Shown here: piece by piece, positions 7,942 to 18,104 of the stretch
Position numbering within the stretch: position 1 is the first letter of the stretch
Layout of the letters: every line of letters starts with the position of its first letter
NCBI RefSeq assembly: GCF_002288105.1
Contig: NZ_CP016774.1
Coordinates: 620,001-684,000 of the forward strand
Length of the DNA stretch: 64,000 bases
From: Candidatus Planktophila versatilis
Lineage (GTDB): Bacteria > Actinomycetota > Actinomycetes > Nanopelagicales > Nanopelagicaceae
Reading direction: 5' to 3'
Made by a program: the position numbers and the translations under genes
The notes under the pieces: generated by a model
Databases searched by the model: none
Told to the model about the DNA's origin: nothing
The model's input: the letters and a program-made list of their open reading frames with translations, nothing else

Positions 7942-10800
7942 ATGGGTGGTCACGTGGGCGGCGGTAAAGGTTTTCAAGATCGACATATCGGCCCCTCTGG
8001 TGCACAAGAAGAGGAGATGCTCTCTGTCCTTGGATACTCAAATCTCAAAGATTTTATCGCCGATGTAGTTCCTGAAAATATCGTCATAGAAAAGAAACTC
8101 GCGCAAGTCCTGGATAACGCGAAGAGTGAAGTTGAAGTCATTGATGAACTTCGCACTTTAGCTTCAGAGAACGAAATCTTTACCTCACTTATTGGCACTG
8201 GCTATTACGGCACCATCACACCACCGGTTATCAAACGAAATGTTCTAGAAAATCCGGCTTGGTATACCGCATACACTCCATATCAACCAGAGATTTCGCA
8301 AGGTCGCCTGGAGGCACTCTTTGCATTTCAAACCGTGATTACCGATATGACTGGTCTTGCGATCTCTAACGCTTCTATGCTCGATGAATCAACAGCAGCT
8401 GCTGAAGCAATGACCTTGGCTAGACGCACCTCTAAAGCCGGTGATGACGCGGTATTTCTGATTGATCACAATGTGCATCCTCAAACCAAAGCGGTAGTAA
8501 TTACTCGAGCGAAGCCACTTGGAATCAAGGTGCTTGAGGTGGATGTTCTCGCTGTAGATCCTTTTCTGAATTTCTTTGGAGTTTTGGTTCAGTACCCGGA
8601 TACAACTGGTGCGATGGATGATTTCAGCGATTTGGCAACGCAGGCACACTCCAAAGACGCGCTATTAATCGCAGCTACAGATCTGCTTGCACTTACCTTG
8701 ATCACAGCGCCAGGGGAGTGGGGCGCCGATATTGCAGTGGGTTCAGCCCAACGCTTCGGAGTACCGATGGGATTTGGCGGACCACACGCAGGATTTATGG
8801 CGGTACGTTCGGGGCTAGAGCGCGCACTACCTGGTCGCCTGATTGGCCAGAGTGTTGATGCGCACGGCAATCCAGCATTTCGTTTAGCTCTTCAAACGCG
8901 TGAGCAACACATTAGACGCGATAAGGCGACAAGTAATATCTGTACTGCTCAAGTATTACTTGCCAATATGAGTGCATTCTATTCAATGTGGCACGGACCA
9001 AAAGGTTTGATTGAAATTGCCGAGCGTGTTCATGGATACACCGCAGCTCTGGCAACGGTCGTGGAGAGTGTTAACAAAAGTTACTTTGACACTTTAACTA
9101 TCAAGGTGGCTGATGCAGCAGTGGTTCATAAAATGGCAGCTTCATTACGAATCAATCTTGGGATAGTTGATGCAAAGCATGTTCGCATTTCTATAGATGA
9201 AACTGTCACTGCAAGTAAGTTTGCCGAGATTGTTAGTATCTTTGGCGCGAAGGTCGTCTCAGCCCAGGGGAGTGGCATCTCGCCAGCGATCAAGAGAACC
9301 TCCACCTTCTTACAACACCCAGTTTTTAACACCTACCATTCAGAAACTTCCATGATGCGTTACTTGCGCACTCTTGCAGATCGCGATTTGGCACTTGATA
9401 GAACAATGATTCCGTTGGGTTCTTGCACCATGAAGCTCAATTCCGTCACTGAGATGGAAGCTGTCACCTGGCCGGAGTTTGCATCGCTGCATCCTTTCGC
9501 ACCAGCAGATCAGAGCAAGGGATCGCGCAAACTGATTGCTCAACTTTCCAAGTGGCTTGTTGAAATCACTGGCTATGACGCAGTTTCGCTGCAGCCTAAT
9601 GCTGGCAGCCAAGGGGAGTTCGCTGGCCTGCTCGCTATTCGAAATTATCACGATTCTCGCTCTGAACAAGAACGCGATATCTGTTTAATTCCTTCCAGCG
9701 CTCATGGCACGAATGCAGCCAGTGCGGTGATGGCTGGAATGAAGGTCGTAGTCATCACTTGTGATGAAGCGGGCAATGTGAGCCTTGATGATTTGAAGTT
9801 AAAGATCAGCGAACACGCAGGAAAGTTGGCGGCGCTCATGGTCACCTATCCATCAACTCACGGAGTTTTCGAATCTGCCATCTCTGAAATCTGCGCATTG
9901 GTTCACGAGGCGGGCGGGCAGGTATATGTCGACGGTGCAAATCTCAATGCACTCGTTGGTTTAGCTCAACCTGGAAAATTTGGTGCCGATGTTTCGCATT
10001 TAAATTTGCATAAGACTTTCTGTATTCCTCATGGTGGCGGGGGACCGGGTGTTGGTCCAGTAATTGCTCGTGCGCATTTAGCACCGTTTCTGCCTAACCA
10101 TCCACTTGATGCAACTGCGGGCCCTACAACAGGTCCAGGGCCTATCTCTGGCGCTCCATTTGGTTCGGCCAGTATCTTGCCTATCTCATGGGCTTATATT
10201 CGCCTTATGGGGGGAGCAGGACTTACTCATGCAACAGAGGTAGCAATTCTTAGCGCTAACTACATGGCAGCGCGTTTAAAGGGCTCCTATCCGATTTTGT
10301 ATACCGGTGAAAAAGGTTTGATTGCCCACGAATGTATTCTCGATGTCAGGGAGATAACCAAGGTCAGTGGTGTCACCGTCGATGACATCGCAAAGCGCCT
10401 GATGGACTTTGGTTTCCACGCACCGACAATGTCATTTCCGGTTCCAGGAACACTGATGATTGAACCAACGGAATCAGAAGATATCTTGGAGATGAATCGT
10501 TTTATTGATGCGATGATTGCTATCAAGTATGAAATTGATGAGATTATTGAAGGCAAAGTTGCGGTAGAAGATTCTGCTCTGCGCCATGCACCTCACACAG
10601 TGGGGGCAGTGGCTTCAAATGAGTGGGATCGCAGTTATAGCCGCGAACGCGGAGCTTTTCCAGCAACATTTACCGGACTTATTCCTGGTGAACTTATCGG
10701 CATGAAGGGTAAGTACTGGCCCACCACAGGGCGCATAGATGGGGCATACGGGGATAGGAACCTGGTCTGTTCTTGCCCACCGATTGAGTCCTTCGCGTAG
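7942..10800 (+). CDS. gcvP: Glycine dehydrogenase (decarboxylating), P protein
   Basis: PLP enzyme that decarboxylates glycine and transfers the aminomethyl group to lipoylated GcvH. At 952 residues it is the full-length homodimeric form with both halves in one chain. The N-terminal motif FQDRHIGPS is present, and the PLP lysine is Lys691 in [17 protein letters not shown] use ATG 7942, which gives a short Gly-rich leader; GTG codons a few residues further in are possible starts. The gene ends 11 bases before the convergent ppm gene with no terminator hairpin. Confidence 0.96.
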   Translation: MGGHVGGGKGFQDRHIGPSGAQEEEMLSVLGYSNLKDFIADVVPENIVIEKKLAQVLDNAKSEVEVIDELRTLASENEIFTSLIGTGYYGTITPPVIKRNVLENPAWYTAYTPYQPEISQGRLEALFAFQTVITDMTGLAISNASMLDESTAAAEAMTLARRTSKAGDDAVFLIDHNVHPQTKAVVITRAKPLGIKVLEVDVLAVDPFLNFFGVLVQYPDTTGAMDDFSDLATQAHSKDALLIAATDLLALTLITAPGEWGADIAVGSAQRFGVPMGFGGPHAGFMAVRSGLERALPGRLIGQSVDAHGNPAFRLALQTREQHIRRDKATSNICTAQVLLANMSAFYSMWHGPKGLIEIAERVHGYTAALATVVESVNKSYFDTLTIKVADAAVVHKMAASLRINLGIVDAKHVRISIDETVTASKFAEIVSIFGAKVVSAQGSGISPAIKRTSTFLQHPVFNTYHSETSMMRYLRTLADRDLALDRTMIPLGSCTMKLNSVTEMEAVTWPEFASLHPFAPADQSKGSRKLIAQLSKWLVEITGYDAVSLQPNAGSQGEFAGLLAIRNYHDSRSEQERDICLIPSSAHGTNAASAVMAGMKVVVITCDEAGNVSLDDLKLKISEHAGKLAALMVTYPSTHGVFESAISEICALVHEAGGQVYVDGANLNALVGLAQPGKFGADVSHLNLHKTFCIPHGGGGPGVGPVIARAHLAPFLPNHPLDATAGPTTGPGPISGAPFGSASILPISWAYIRLMGGAGLTHATEVAILSANYMAARLKGSYPILYTGEKGLIAHECILDVREITKVSGVTVDDIAKRLMDFGFHAPTMSFPVPGTLMIEPTESEDILEMNRFIDAMIAIKYEIDEIIEGKVAVEDSALRHAPHTVGAVASNEWDRSYSRERGAFPATFTGLIPGELIGMKGKYWPTTGRIDGAYGDRNLVCSCPPIESFA

Positions 10801-10811
10801 TTGAGTTTTTC

Positions 10812-11570
10812 TTACTTTACATAATGTAACTTATCGGCGTTAGGTCTAAGCCTGCGAGATAGACCCCAGAGCGTGGTCTGCCAGAGAGCTTCGATAACAA
10901 TCGCCTTACTCATCTTAGAAACCCCATTAATTCGCTCCACAAAGGTGATGGGAACTTCAATCTCGATTGCTCCAGCTAAGTCACTGGCCATCGCCATTTC
11001 GATCTGAAAACAATATCCAGTTGCTGTCATGTCGGTGAGATTTAATGAACGAAGTAGCGATGTACTGTAAATGCGAAAACCGCCGGTGAGATCGCGCAGC
11101 GGGATACGAAGTATTGCCTGGGCGTAGGCAGTACCTGCGCGAGAGAGTAATTGTCGACTCCGAGGCCAGTTCACAACCGAACCGCCGGGCATCCAACGAG
11201 TTCCAAGGACAATAGATTTAATCCCATTTGCAACTGATTCTGCAGCCGTAAACATTGCAGCCAGGTCTTGAACTCGATGTGAGCCATCTGCATCCATAGT
11301 AACTACATGGGTGTATTTCTCGTCCTTTAGTACCGCCTGAAATCCTGCACGATAGGCAGCCCCAAGACCGGCTTTGCCGGGCCTTCGGATAACACTCACC
11401 CATAAATATCCAAGATTCTGGGCAATATCTGCAGTTCTATCCGGGGAATTATCATCTAAGACAACCACGTCAAATTGATAACGATTTTGAATAGTGGCAA
11501 GAGAATTGAGCAATTCGACTATTGAAATGGATTCGTTGTAGGTGGGTATCAAAATTACAAAACGACTCAT
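10812..11570 (-). CDS. ppm: Polyprenol-phosphate mannosyltransferase-like glycosyltransferase (GT2)
   Basis: Predicted to transfer mannose from GDP-mannose to polyprenyl phosphate, providing the donor for extracytoplasmic mannosylation. The 252-residue protein is a compact GT-A domain with LDDNSPD near residues 38-44 and the metal-binding DADG at 93-96; there is no membrane extension. Its start overlaps the end of lnt by four bases. In M. tuberculosis the same two activities form one polypeptide (Ppm1, Rv2051c) with the Lnt domain first, so the gene pair here is the unfused version. Dolichol-phosphate-mannose-synthase family is clear; substrate is inferred. Confidence 0.85.
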   Translation of the reverse strand: MSRFVILIPTYNESISIVELLNSLATIQNRYQFDVVVLDDNSPDRTADIAQNLGYLWVSVIRRPGKAGLGAAYRAGFQAVLKDEKYTHVVTMDADGSHRVQDLAAMFTAAESVANGIKSIVLGTRWMPGGSVVNWPRSRQLLSRAGTAYAQAILRIPLRDLTGGFRIYSTSLLRSLNLTDMTATGYCFQIEMAMASDLAGAIEIEVPITFVERINGVSKMSKAIVIEALWQTTLWGLSRRLRPNADKLHYVK

Positions 11571-12883
11571 GAAAGAATCCGATTAATCAGAGTTCGATAA
11601 TTACTTAGCACCAAAGAACCTGCCAAAGACTCCTGCGTATTCTCTCCTGTTTGGCTTAACACTCGCCCATTATTATCTATAAAGGCTGATATTCCGACCG
11701 TGGAAACACTTAAAATAGCTCTGGAATGTTCAACTGCACGTATGCGAGTGATGGCTAATTGTTGCGCACTTTCTGCAGTACCAGCAAAAGTGGCGCTATT
11801 GGTCTGCACAATCAACACCTGAGAATTCTTAGCCATATCCCGCACTAGGTCATCAAGGATGATTTCATAACAAATGATTGGACCAAGCTCAACGCCCGCT
11901 ACCGTATGAGTTACTCGCTTACTTCCCGGTATGAAGTCATTAACTTTTTTGGCCAGCGGGCTGACTAGTTCAGCTAATCTTCGCAACGGGATATATTCTC
12001 CAAAAGGCGTCAGTCCTCGCTTGATATAGACACTTTCTCGAATTCCATCCTCGCCGAAGAGAATGGAGGCGTTCTGCGGACCATTAGCAGCTCGCTGAAC
12101 AACTCCAGCGATAATAGGCGTACTTAAATCACCTGTGAGGGCAGCTATATCAGCTTGAACTTCCGGAAATAGCCGCGGATCTATGTCAATAGCGTTTTCT
12201 GGCCAAATGATTGCATCATATTGGTCAGCAGTTACTCGTCTTGTTACATCTCGATGTAGATCAAAGACCGCCTTTGCTCTGGAATTAAATCCAAGGCCTA
12301 CTTCAGGTGTGTTTCCTTGGATAGCGATGAGGTTTACTTCACCACTCCCCTGTGGATTTGCAGGGAGTAGAAACGCAATAACGAATAAGGAGAGAATTGC
12401 TGCGAGATTTTTGCCGCGCAAGTGCACCAGAAGAAGAGCTATTGCCAGTGTGAATGCGGAAAGTGCGATGACTCCCCCGAGGGCGACTATGGGTAGCGCC
12501 GGTGAGTCAACCTGACTAAATGCGATCCGAGTCCAACCAAAGCCACCCAAGGGAAAGCGGGAACGAATTTCCTCCATTGCGAGTAATGCAAGGGCGCTCC
12601 ACAGCAGGCGATGAGTGCGCCGATAGACCCAACCAACAGGGAGATAAAACAGCGCCTGCAAAGCTGAGAGCAGTAGCCATGGGATCGGACCCACGTACTT
12701 TCCACTCCAGTAAAGAACTATTGCGTTGAGGATGAAACCGAAAGCAAGACTATGAAGCATTGGTCTGGAACTACTTCGCAACTTTTGCAGATATAGGGCT
12801 AGGCCAATAACTGCTAGATACCAGATCCCGACTGGCTCGAAAGCGGCACTGACAAGAAATGCGGCGAAGGCTATATTTACCAT
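11567..12883 (-). CDS. lnt: Apolipoprotein N-acyltransferase
   Basis: Membrane enzyme that N-acylates the lipid-modified N-terminal cysteine of lipoproteins. The 438-residue protein has an N-terminal block of several transmembrane helices and a C-terminal nitrilase-like domain. The Glu-Lys-Cys catalytic triad is intact: Glu229 (IWPEN), Lys288 (YIKRGLTPFGEY) and Cys338 (GPIICYE). It overlaps the upstream exonuclease gene by seven bases and the downstream ppm by four, so the group is one translationally coupled unit. Confidence 0.92.
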   Translation of the reverse strand: MVNIAFAAFLVSAAFEPVGIWYLAVIGLALYLQKLRSSSRPMLHSLAFGFILNAIVLYWSGKYVGPIPWLLLSALQALFYLPVGWVYRRTHRLLWSALALLAMEEIRSRFPLGGFGWTRIAFSQVDSPALPIVALGGVIALSAFTLAIALLLVHLRGKNLAAILSLFVIAFLLPANPQGSGEVNLIAIQGNTPEVGLGFNSRAKAVFDLHRDVTRRVTADQYDAIIWPENAIDIDPRLFPEVQADIAALTGDLSTPIIAGVVQRAANGPQNASILFGEDGIRESVYIKRGLTPFGEYIPLRRLAELVSPLAKKVNDFIPGSKRVTHTVAGVELGPIICYEIILDDLVRDMAKNSQVLIVQTNSATFAGTAESAQQLAITRIRAVEHSRAILSVSTVGISAFIDNNGRVLSQTGENTQESLAGSLVLSNYRTLINRILS

Positions 12884-13779
12884 CGCAGAGCCGATATCAA
12901 TCTATCGACGCTAGCCCCTAACCCGTACTCCTCTTTGATGGCATAGATTGCAGATAAGTCATCTGGCTTGGCAGGAGTATCTATTTTCATAGAAGGTATG
13001 GCCACATCTCGCGCACAGTTGACCAGTGTTGGTGCAATCTTCAAATAGTCCGCTCCTTCAATAATTTTTTTGGCAAGTGATGCACTCAGTACTTCATGTC
13101 CAGCCTTAGCACCAGCCAGTGCATCTTCTACCGAAGCGAAATTGTTGGCAATCAGGGCTGCGCCTTTCTCACCTATCCCCTTTACTCCGGGAAGACCATC
13201 GGAAGGATCTCCTCTAAACATGGCAAAGAGGGCATACCTATCCCCTGGTATTCCATACTTGTTGGCAACCCAAGAGATATCAACTAAGTCATGTTGTGAG
13301 ATTCCTTTTGCCAGGTAAACAACTTTTACATCTCGTTTGTCATCAACGAGCTGAAAGAGATCCCTATCTCCCGTCACAATACGAATAGGGCCCTTTTCTC
13401 TCACGGCAAAGGTGGCCATAACATCATCGGCCTCATAGTCATCAACGCCGACCATCGGAATGCCAAAAGCATCTAGTAGGTCAAGCAATATTGGAATCTG
13501 CGGAGTGAGAGTCTCTGGTTCTTCTTCCACTTCACTATCATCCTCAAGCCGATTAGCTTTATAAGCTGGAAATAAATCAACTCGCCATGATGGGCGCCAG
13601 TCTCCCTCTATGCAGGCAACTATTCGGTTGGGTGAATACATACCAATTAAGCGAGCGGTCATATCAAGATATCCACGTATAGCGTTGACAGGCATTCCGC
13701 TCGGAGACAAAAGCGTGTCCGGCATTCCATAGTAGGCGCGATACCAAAGTGAGGCGCTATCTAGAAGCATGAGAGTCAT
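12877..13779 (-). CDS. Stand-alone 5'-3' exonuclease (PolA N-domain-like)
   Basis: A 300-residue nuclease equal to the 5'-3' exonuclease/FEN domain of DNA polymerase I without the polymerase. Metal-binding acidic clusters are visible in MLLDSASLWYRA, DDYEADDV and TGDRDLFQLV, followed by the helix-hairpin-helix GVKGIGEKGAA. Likely acts on RNA primers or flap structures. M. tuberculosis carries the equivalent Rv2090 near helY. Its ATG overlaps the helY stop as ATGA, indicating translational coupling. Confidence 0.88.
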   Translation of the reverse strand: MTLMLLDSASLWYRAYYGMPDTLLSPSGMPVNAIRGYLDMTARLIGMYSPNRIVACIEGDWRPSWRVDLFPAYKANRLEDDSEVEEEPETLTPQIPILLDLLDAFGIPMVGVDDYEADDVMATFAVREKGPIRIVTGDRDLFQLVDDKRDVKVVYLAKGISQHDLVDISWVANKYGIPGDRYALFAMFRGDPSDGLPGVKGIGEKGAALIANNFASVEDALAGAKAGHEVLSASLAKKIIEGADYLKIAPTLVNCARDVAIPSMKIDTPAKPDDLSAIYAIKEEYGLGASVDRLISALRW

Positions 13780-16151
13780 AGCTCACCCAACATATAGGAA
13801 ACAACACCGCGATCTAATCGTTTGACACCCTCTTTACATATCGGACGAAGATTCTCTGCTGCGCCACCAATCTGAGTAAGCAAGTCAATTAACTGCTTGA
13901 TGCATCGCACGAAATCACCAACCGTCATATCCGTGCCTTTGATAACACTGCTCAGTGAGTGTCCATTTGCCCAACGATAAGCGGCATAACAGAAACCAAA
14001 ATCGGGCTCACGTTGAGTTTTCACATCAAACTCATTTTCAATATCTTCAAGTTCCACCCAAATCTTGGCGACAACCGCCAGGGCGTTGGCTACATTTTGG
14101 TGTGGCATCTTCGGGGCATAGTTTTCAACACTTCGACTCTCATAGATCATCGCGGAGGCAACCGATAAGAGTTCGACCGGAGTCAGATTTTCAAAGACTC
14201 CCCGACGAATTGACTCGGTAAGAAGCAAATCTGACTCAGCATAAATCTTCGCCAGAATCTTGCCTTGCGCTAGCGGCTTTTCACCCTCGATATAGCCAAG
14301 ATGGGTCAGCACATTACAGATTCGGTCGAATGTCTTTGCAATCACATGCGTGCGATTTTCCACGCGAGAACGTAAACCTTCAGATTCCCTGTTCAATCTA
14401 TCGGCGCGTTCAGCAAATCGAGCGTGTGTTTCTCGATCGTTACAGGAGTGGCAGGGATGGGCACGAAGAGCACGCCGCATGGAATCAAGTTCGTTCTCCA
14501 TCTTTACTCTCTGACGTTGATCAAAGGTGCGCCGACCATCTCGCTTGCTGAGCAATCGCTCAAGCTCTTTAATGTCGATTCGAGTGCGGGCATATTCGGT
14601 GAAATTCCCGAGATGGCATTGGGCAGACTCATCTTGTTCTGCTGCAGCGGAATCATTCTTTCGAATCTGTCTGACTAATCCAATAACTGCTCGGTCTGCT
14701 TGGAACTGGGCAAAGGATGACTCGAGACTTCCTCGCGCACGTTCTCTTCCAAAACGGGCGATGAGATTTATTGACATGTTGTATGTGGGAGTAAAGGAAG
14801 AACGAAGTGGATATGTTCGAGTTGATGCTAGCCCCGCTGCGGTAGCAGAATCTACAGTTGGTGACCACTGCACAACTGCGTTACCTTCAATATCAATTCC
14901 TCGTCGACCTGCGCGACCAGTGAGCTGGGTGTACTCCCCTGGTGTAATCGAGACGTGTGCCTCACCATTCCACTTCGTGAGCTTTTCCAACACAACTGTG
15001 CGCGCTGGCATATTAATTCCAAGTGCCAAGGTTTCAGTAGCAAAGACCGCCTTGACCAGACCACGCTTAAAGAGATCTTCTACCGCGCCCTTAAAACTCG
15101 GCAACATACCTGCATGGTGGGCAGCGATTCCACGTTCGAGTGCGGTGAGCCAATCGCGATAACCCAAAACTTCTAAATCCTCTTCGGCTAAGTTCTGCGT
15201 GTAACGCTGGGCGGTTGCAACAATTTCTATCCGCTCTTCAGTAGTTGTTAACTTCACTCCCTCATTCAGACACTGCTTGACCGCAGCATCACAGCCAACC
15301 CGGGAGAAGATGAAGGTAATTGCAGGCAATAAGTTCTCTCGCTGAAGCTTCTCGATAATTTCAGCACGTGATAATCGACCCTCACTATCGTTGAATCTAT
15401 CGCGCCGACCCCTGGGTGCTTTGGTACGTCGTAGCGCTTCGCGCTCAAGACCTAAAATCTCAGGATTGATTCTTCCTGGTTCGTTAAAGAGATCAATCAT
15501 CCGATCGCCAATAAGTACATGTTGATAGAGCGGGATGGGTCTGATTTCACTGACTATCACCTCGGTGGCGCCACGTATCTCACCGAGCCACTCACCAAAT
15601 TCTTCAGCATTGGAGACGGTGGCGGAAAGTGAGATCACCTGCACGCTCTCCATGAGGTGAATAAGAACTTCTTCCCACACCGCTCCACGGAACTTATCGG
15701 CTAAATAATGCACCTCATCCATCACTACCGATCCAAGATTGGTGAGCGTCGATGAATTCGCATAAAGCATGTTTCGCAGGACTTCAGTGGTCATCACCAA
15801 GATGTCAGCTTCTGAGTTGATGTTTGTATCACCGGTCAGAAGACCCACGCGGTGTTCACCGAAACGCTCTTGAAACTCAGCAAACTTCTGGTTCGAAAGA
15901 GCTTTTATGGGTGTTGTGTAAAAACATTTCTTTCCGCGAGCCAGTGAACTAAAGGCTGCAAACTCTCCCACTACCGTCTTGCCGGCTCCGGTTGGCGCTG
16001 CCACGAGTACGCCCTTGCCATCTTCAACGGCCTGACAAGCGATAATCTGAAATTCATCAAAACCGAAATCAAACTGTTCAATGAATTGAGTTGTGAGCGG
16101 GTGAGTCCCTCGCTTCTTGGCGGCTGCGTATTGCTCCGCCGGCGTGGTCAT
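13776..16151 (-). CDS. helY: Ski2-like DEVH-box helicase HelY
   Basis: ATP-dependent RNA/DNA helicase of the Ski2/Mtr4 family; the actinobacterial role is unresolved. Helicase motifs are in order: Walker A APTGAGKT near residues 52-59, DEVH box in VVMDEVHYLA, motif III SAT, and motif VI TGRAGRRG. I place the start at ATG 16151 because it overlaps the dagK stop as ATGA; further upstream candidates (16160, 16184) would run deeper into dagK. The resulting 791 residues are shorter than the roughly 900 of mycobacterial HelY. The gene order tatA-tatC-...-helY is conserved. Confidence 0.88.
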   Translation of the reverse strand: MTTPAEQYAAAKKRGTHPLTTQFIEQFDFGFDEFQIIACQAVEDGKGVLVAAPTGAGKTVVGEFAAFSSLARGKKCFYTTPIKALSNQKFAEFQERFGEHRVGLLTGDTNINSEADILVMTTEVLRNMLYANSSTLTNLGSVVMDEVHYLADKFRGAVWEEVLIHLMESVQVISLSATVSNAEEFGEWLGEIRGATEVIVSEIRPIPLYQHVLIGDRMIDLFNEPGRINPEILGLEREALRRTKAPRGRRDRFNDSEGRLSRAEIIEKLQRENLLPAITFIFSRVGCDAAVKQCLNEGVKLTTTEERIEIVATAQRYTQNLAEEDLEVLGYRDWLTALERGIAAHHAGMLPSFKGAVEDLFKRGLVKAVFATETLALGINMPARTVVLEKLTKWNGEAHVSITPGEYTQLTGRAGRRGIDIEGNAVVQWSPTVDSATAAGLASTRTYPLRSSFTPTYNMSINLIARFGRERARGSLESSFAQFQADRAVIGLVRQIRKNDSAAAEQDESAQCHLGNFTEYARTRIDIKELERLLSKRDGRRTFDQRQRVKMENELDSMRRALRAHPCHSCNDRETHARFAERADRLNRESEGLRSRVENRTHVIAKTFDRICNVLTHLGYIEGEKPLAQGKILAKIYAESDLLLTESIRRGVFENLTPVELLSVASAMIYESRSVENYAPKMPHQNVANALAVVAKIWVELEDIENEFDVKTQREPDFGFCYAAYRWANGHSLSSVIKGTDMTVGDFVRCIKQLIDLLTQIGGAAENLRPICKEGVKRLDRGVVSYMLGEL

Positions 16152-17014
16152 AGGGGCCATGTTAGTCCAGCGCCAGCGATACATTGCGCCGAAACTGGAG
16201 CTGGACCTATTCGCTCACCATCGGCGTATGCAATTGCATCAGCGTTGAGTTCGATCTTCTTTGTGCGAAATATCTCCACGGCTGGATGTGTGATATGAGA
16301 ACCGGAAAACACTTTTGGGAAAACCTTTATGAACTCCAACTTACTCACAGGTTTCAGAATCATCACATCAAAGAGGCCATCATCGAGTTTTGCATGCGGA
16401 CACACCAACATCCCTCCCCCATAAGATCTCCCATTGCCAATCGCAATCAACATCGCTTTCGTGGTGAAGGTCCGATTGTCGGTAGTAATCTCATATTCGA
16501 TTGGGGCAAATCTTGGGAGTTCAAGGGCTATCGCAACGTTATACCGCTGCGGTCCACGAGGCCAAGTCATTGCATTTGCTTTCTCATTAACTACAGAATC
16601 AAAACCAGTCGAAAGAATTGCAGCAAACCATTCAGAATCAACATTACCTAAGTCAATCGGCGTTGCTGGATTACTAGTGACATGATCAAGATATCTGGTG
16701 GAATCTTCTAGTGACCAACCTAAAGAACGAACGATGTCATTGCCAGTGCCGGCAGGAATCACTGCAAAGGGAATAGATCGAGGAACTGCTAACTGCAAAA
16801 CAAGATGCGCAAGTCCATCACCGCCGATAGAGATAACACCTTCGCATGGGTGGGTATCTAAAAAGTGCTCGAGCTCTTCCTTGAGCCTCTTTGCTGAGCG
16901 CGATGAGAAGACTTGATACTTCAACTTCCGCTGGGCGAAGTAAGCAGTAACTTTCTCACCAGCTAGCGCGCCCTTGCCATGTCCAGATGTTGGATTGATG
17001 GCTAACGCCCACAT
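16148..17014 (-). CDS. Diacylglycerol kinase family lipid kinase
   Basis: A 288-residue protein of the diacylglycerol/sphingosine kinase fold, phosphorylating a lipid hydroxyl with ATP. The nucleotide-binding motif GGDG is at residues 64-67 and PAGTGND at 87-93; the N-terminal NPTSGHGKG segment is also characteristic. The likely role is recycling diacylglycerol to phosphatidic acid at the membrane, by family. It lies between tatC and helY and its stop overlaps the helY start, so it is part of the same operon. Confidence 0.87.
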   Translation of the reverse strand: MWALAINPTSGHGKGALAGEKVTAYFAQRKLKYQVFSSRSAKRLKEELEHFLDTHPCEGVISIGGDGLAHLVLQLAVPRSIPFAVIPAGTGNDIVRSLGWSLEDSTRYLDHVTSNPATPIDLGNVDSEWFAAILSTGFDSVVNEKANAMTWPRGPQRYNVAIALELPRFAPIEYEITTDNRTFTTKAMLIAIGNGRSYGGGMLVCPHAKLDDGLFDVMILKPVSKLEFIKVFPKVFSGSHITHPAVEIFRTKKIELNADAIAYADGERIGPAPVSAQCIAGAGLTWPL

Positions 17015-17030
17015 AGTACGAGCCTATCGG

Positions 17031-17846
17031 CTATTCGGTAATTGGGGTTGGTGCAGCAATCTTGGTACTGCCAGTTTCTACGTCATTAACTTTACTATCT
17101 CGCTTCTTATCTACAAGCAGAGCAATTCCACCTGCAATAAAGTAGAACAGAACTAACGGCACAGACAGTAGAGCCATACTCAATGGATCCCCTGTTGGTG
17201 ATAGGGCTGCGACCGCAAGACAGATAGAGAATATCCATGCGCGCCAGGGTTTGAGGATGGTGCGTCCTCTTAAGAATCCAATCAGATTAAAGGTTAGTAA
17301 GAATATTGGTAGCTCAAAGGCGAGACCTACGAATAAAATTATTCGGAGAACGAAATCTAGGTAATCATCAATGCGTACCAAGTTGCTCACCGACTCCGGA
17401 GTGAAGCCAAGTAGCGCTTGTATAGCTATGGGCAGAATCAAGTAACCAAGAGTCGCTCCCATGATAAAGAAAGGGACCGCGGCTGTGACAAAAAGAACGC
17501 TATTGCGCTTCTCTTTTCTATGAAGTGCAGGGGCAATAAATGCCCAAAGTTGGTAGAGCCAGAATGGAGCGGAGACTATAACTGCAGTCATGAGAGCCAC
17601 CTTGATCTGCAAATCTAGTGGACCCAAGACACCACTGATATATAAAGGCCCACAACTTGCAGCCTCTGAAGCTTGAGCTGCTCGCAAATCACATACAGGT
17701 TTCGCTAAGGCAACGAGGATTGAATTGTAAAAATACCATCCCCCACCAAATGCAACGACAATTGCGATAGCTGAACTCAGAACTCGTTTCCTGAGTTCTC
17801 GTAGGTGATCGATGAGCGGCATCTGCCCTTGTGGTGTGGATGCCAT
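17031..17846 (-). CDS. tatC: Sec-independent protein translocase TatC
   Basis: Multi-spanning receptor of the twin-arginine translocase, which exports folded proteins. The 271-residue protein starts with the conserved cytosolic segment PLIDHLRELRKRVL and contains the expected six hydrophobic spans. I choose ATG 17846, four bases after the tatA stop; an upstream in-frame ATG at 17879 would overlap tatA by 29 bases and adds a Lys/Arg-rich stretch. A tatB gene is not visible here, consistent with TatA/TatC systems or with tatB elsewhere, as in other actinobacteria. Confidence 0.93.
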   Translation of the reverse strand: MASTPQGQMPLIDHLRELRKRVLSSAIAIVVAFGGGWYFYNSILVALAKPVCDLRAAQASEAASCGPLYISGVLGPLDLQIKVALMTAVIVSAPFWLYQLWAFIAPALHRKEKRNSVLFVTAAVPFFIMGATLGYLILPIAIQALLGFTPESVSNLVRIDDYLDFVLRIILFVGLAFELPIFLLTFNLIGFLRGRTILKPWRAWIFSICLAVAALSPTGDPLSMALLSVPLVLFYFIAGGIALLVDKKRDSKVNDVETGSTKIAAPTPITE

Positions 17847-17850
17847 CAGA

Positions 17851-18033
17851 TTACTTCTCTTTTTTGCCGTCTTCTTCAATAACAGTATCGTCGGCCTTCA
17901 TCTCTTTCATCTCACTTTTGAAGATTCGCATCGAACGGCCGAGAGAACGGGCAGAATCAGGAAGACGCTTTGCGCCAAAGAGGACCAGAACAACAATAAG
18001 GAGAATGACGATTTCTTTTGCACCTAAATTCAT
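17851..18033 (-). CDS. tatA: Twin-arginine translocase subunit TatA
   Basis: A 60-residue membrane protein that forms the Tat pore-like assembly. It shows the TatA architecture: one N-terminal hydrophobic helix (residues 8-20), the [14 protein letters not shown] hinge, an amphipathic helix and a charged tail. AAGGAG precedes ATG 18033. tatC follows immediately. The 71 bases upstream, between tatA and pafC, hold a TAATCT -10-like sequence that could start a tatAC transcript. Confidence 0.92.
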   Translation of the reverse strand: MNLGAKEIVILLIVVLVLFGAKRLPDSARSLGRSMRIFKSEMKEMKADDTVIEEDGKKEK

Positions 18034-18104
18034 ATTGCGAACTCCTTAGCGTGAGATTTGAGCATAGATTACACCAGGTATCATTGAATGGGTAGGCGAG
18101 GAAA

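Noticed and set aside
14527-15162. 211-codon open frame opposite helY
   Set aside because: Antisense to conserved helicase motifs, with composition typical of a shadow frame.
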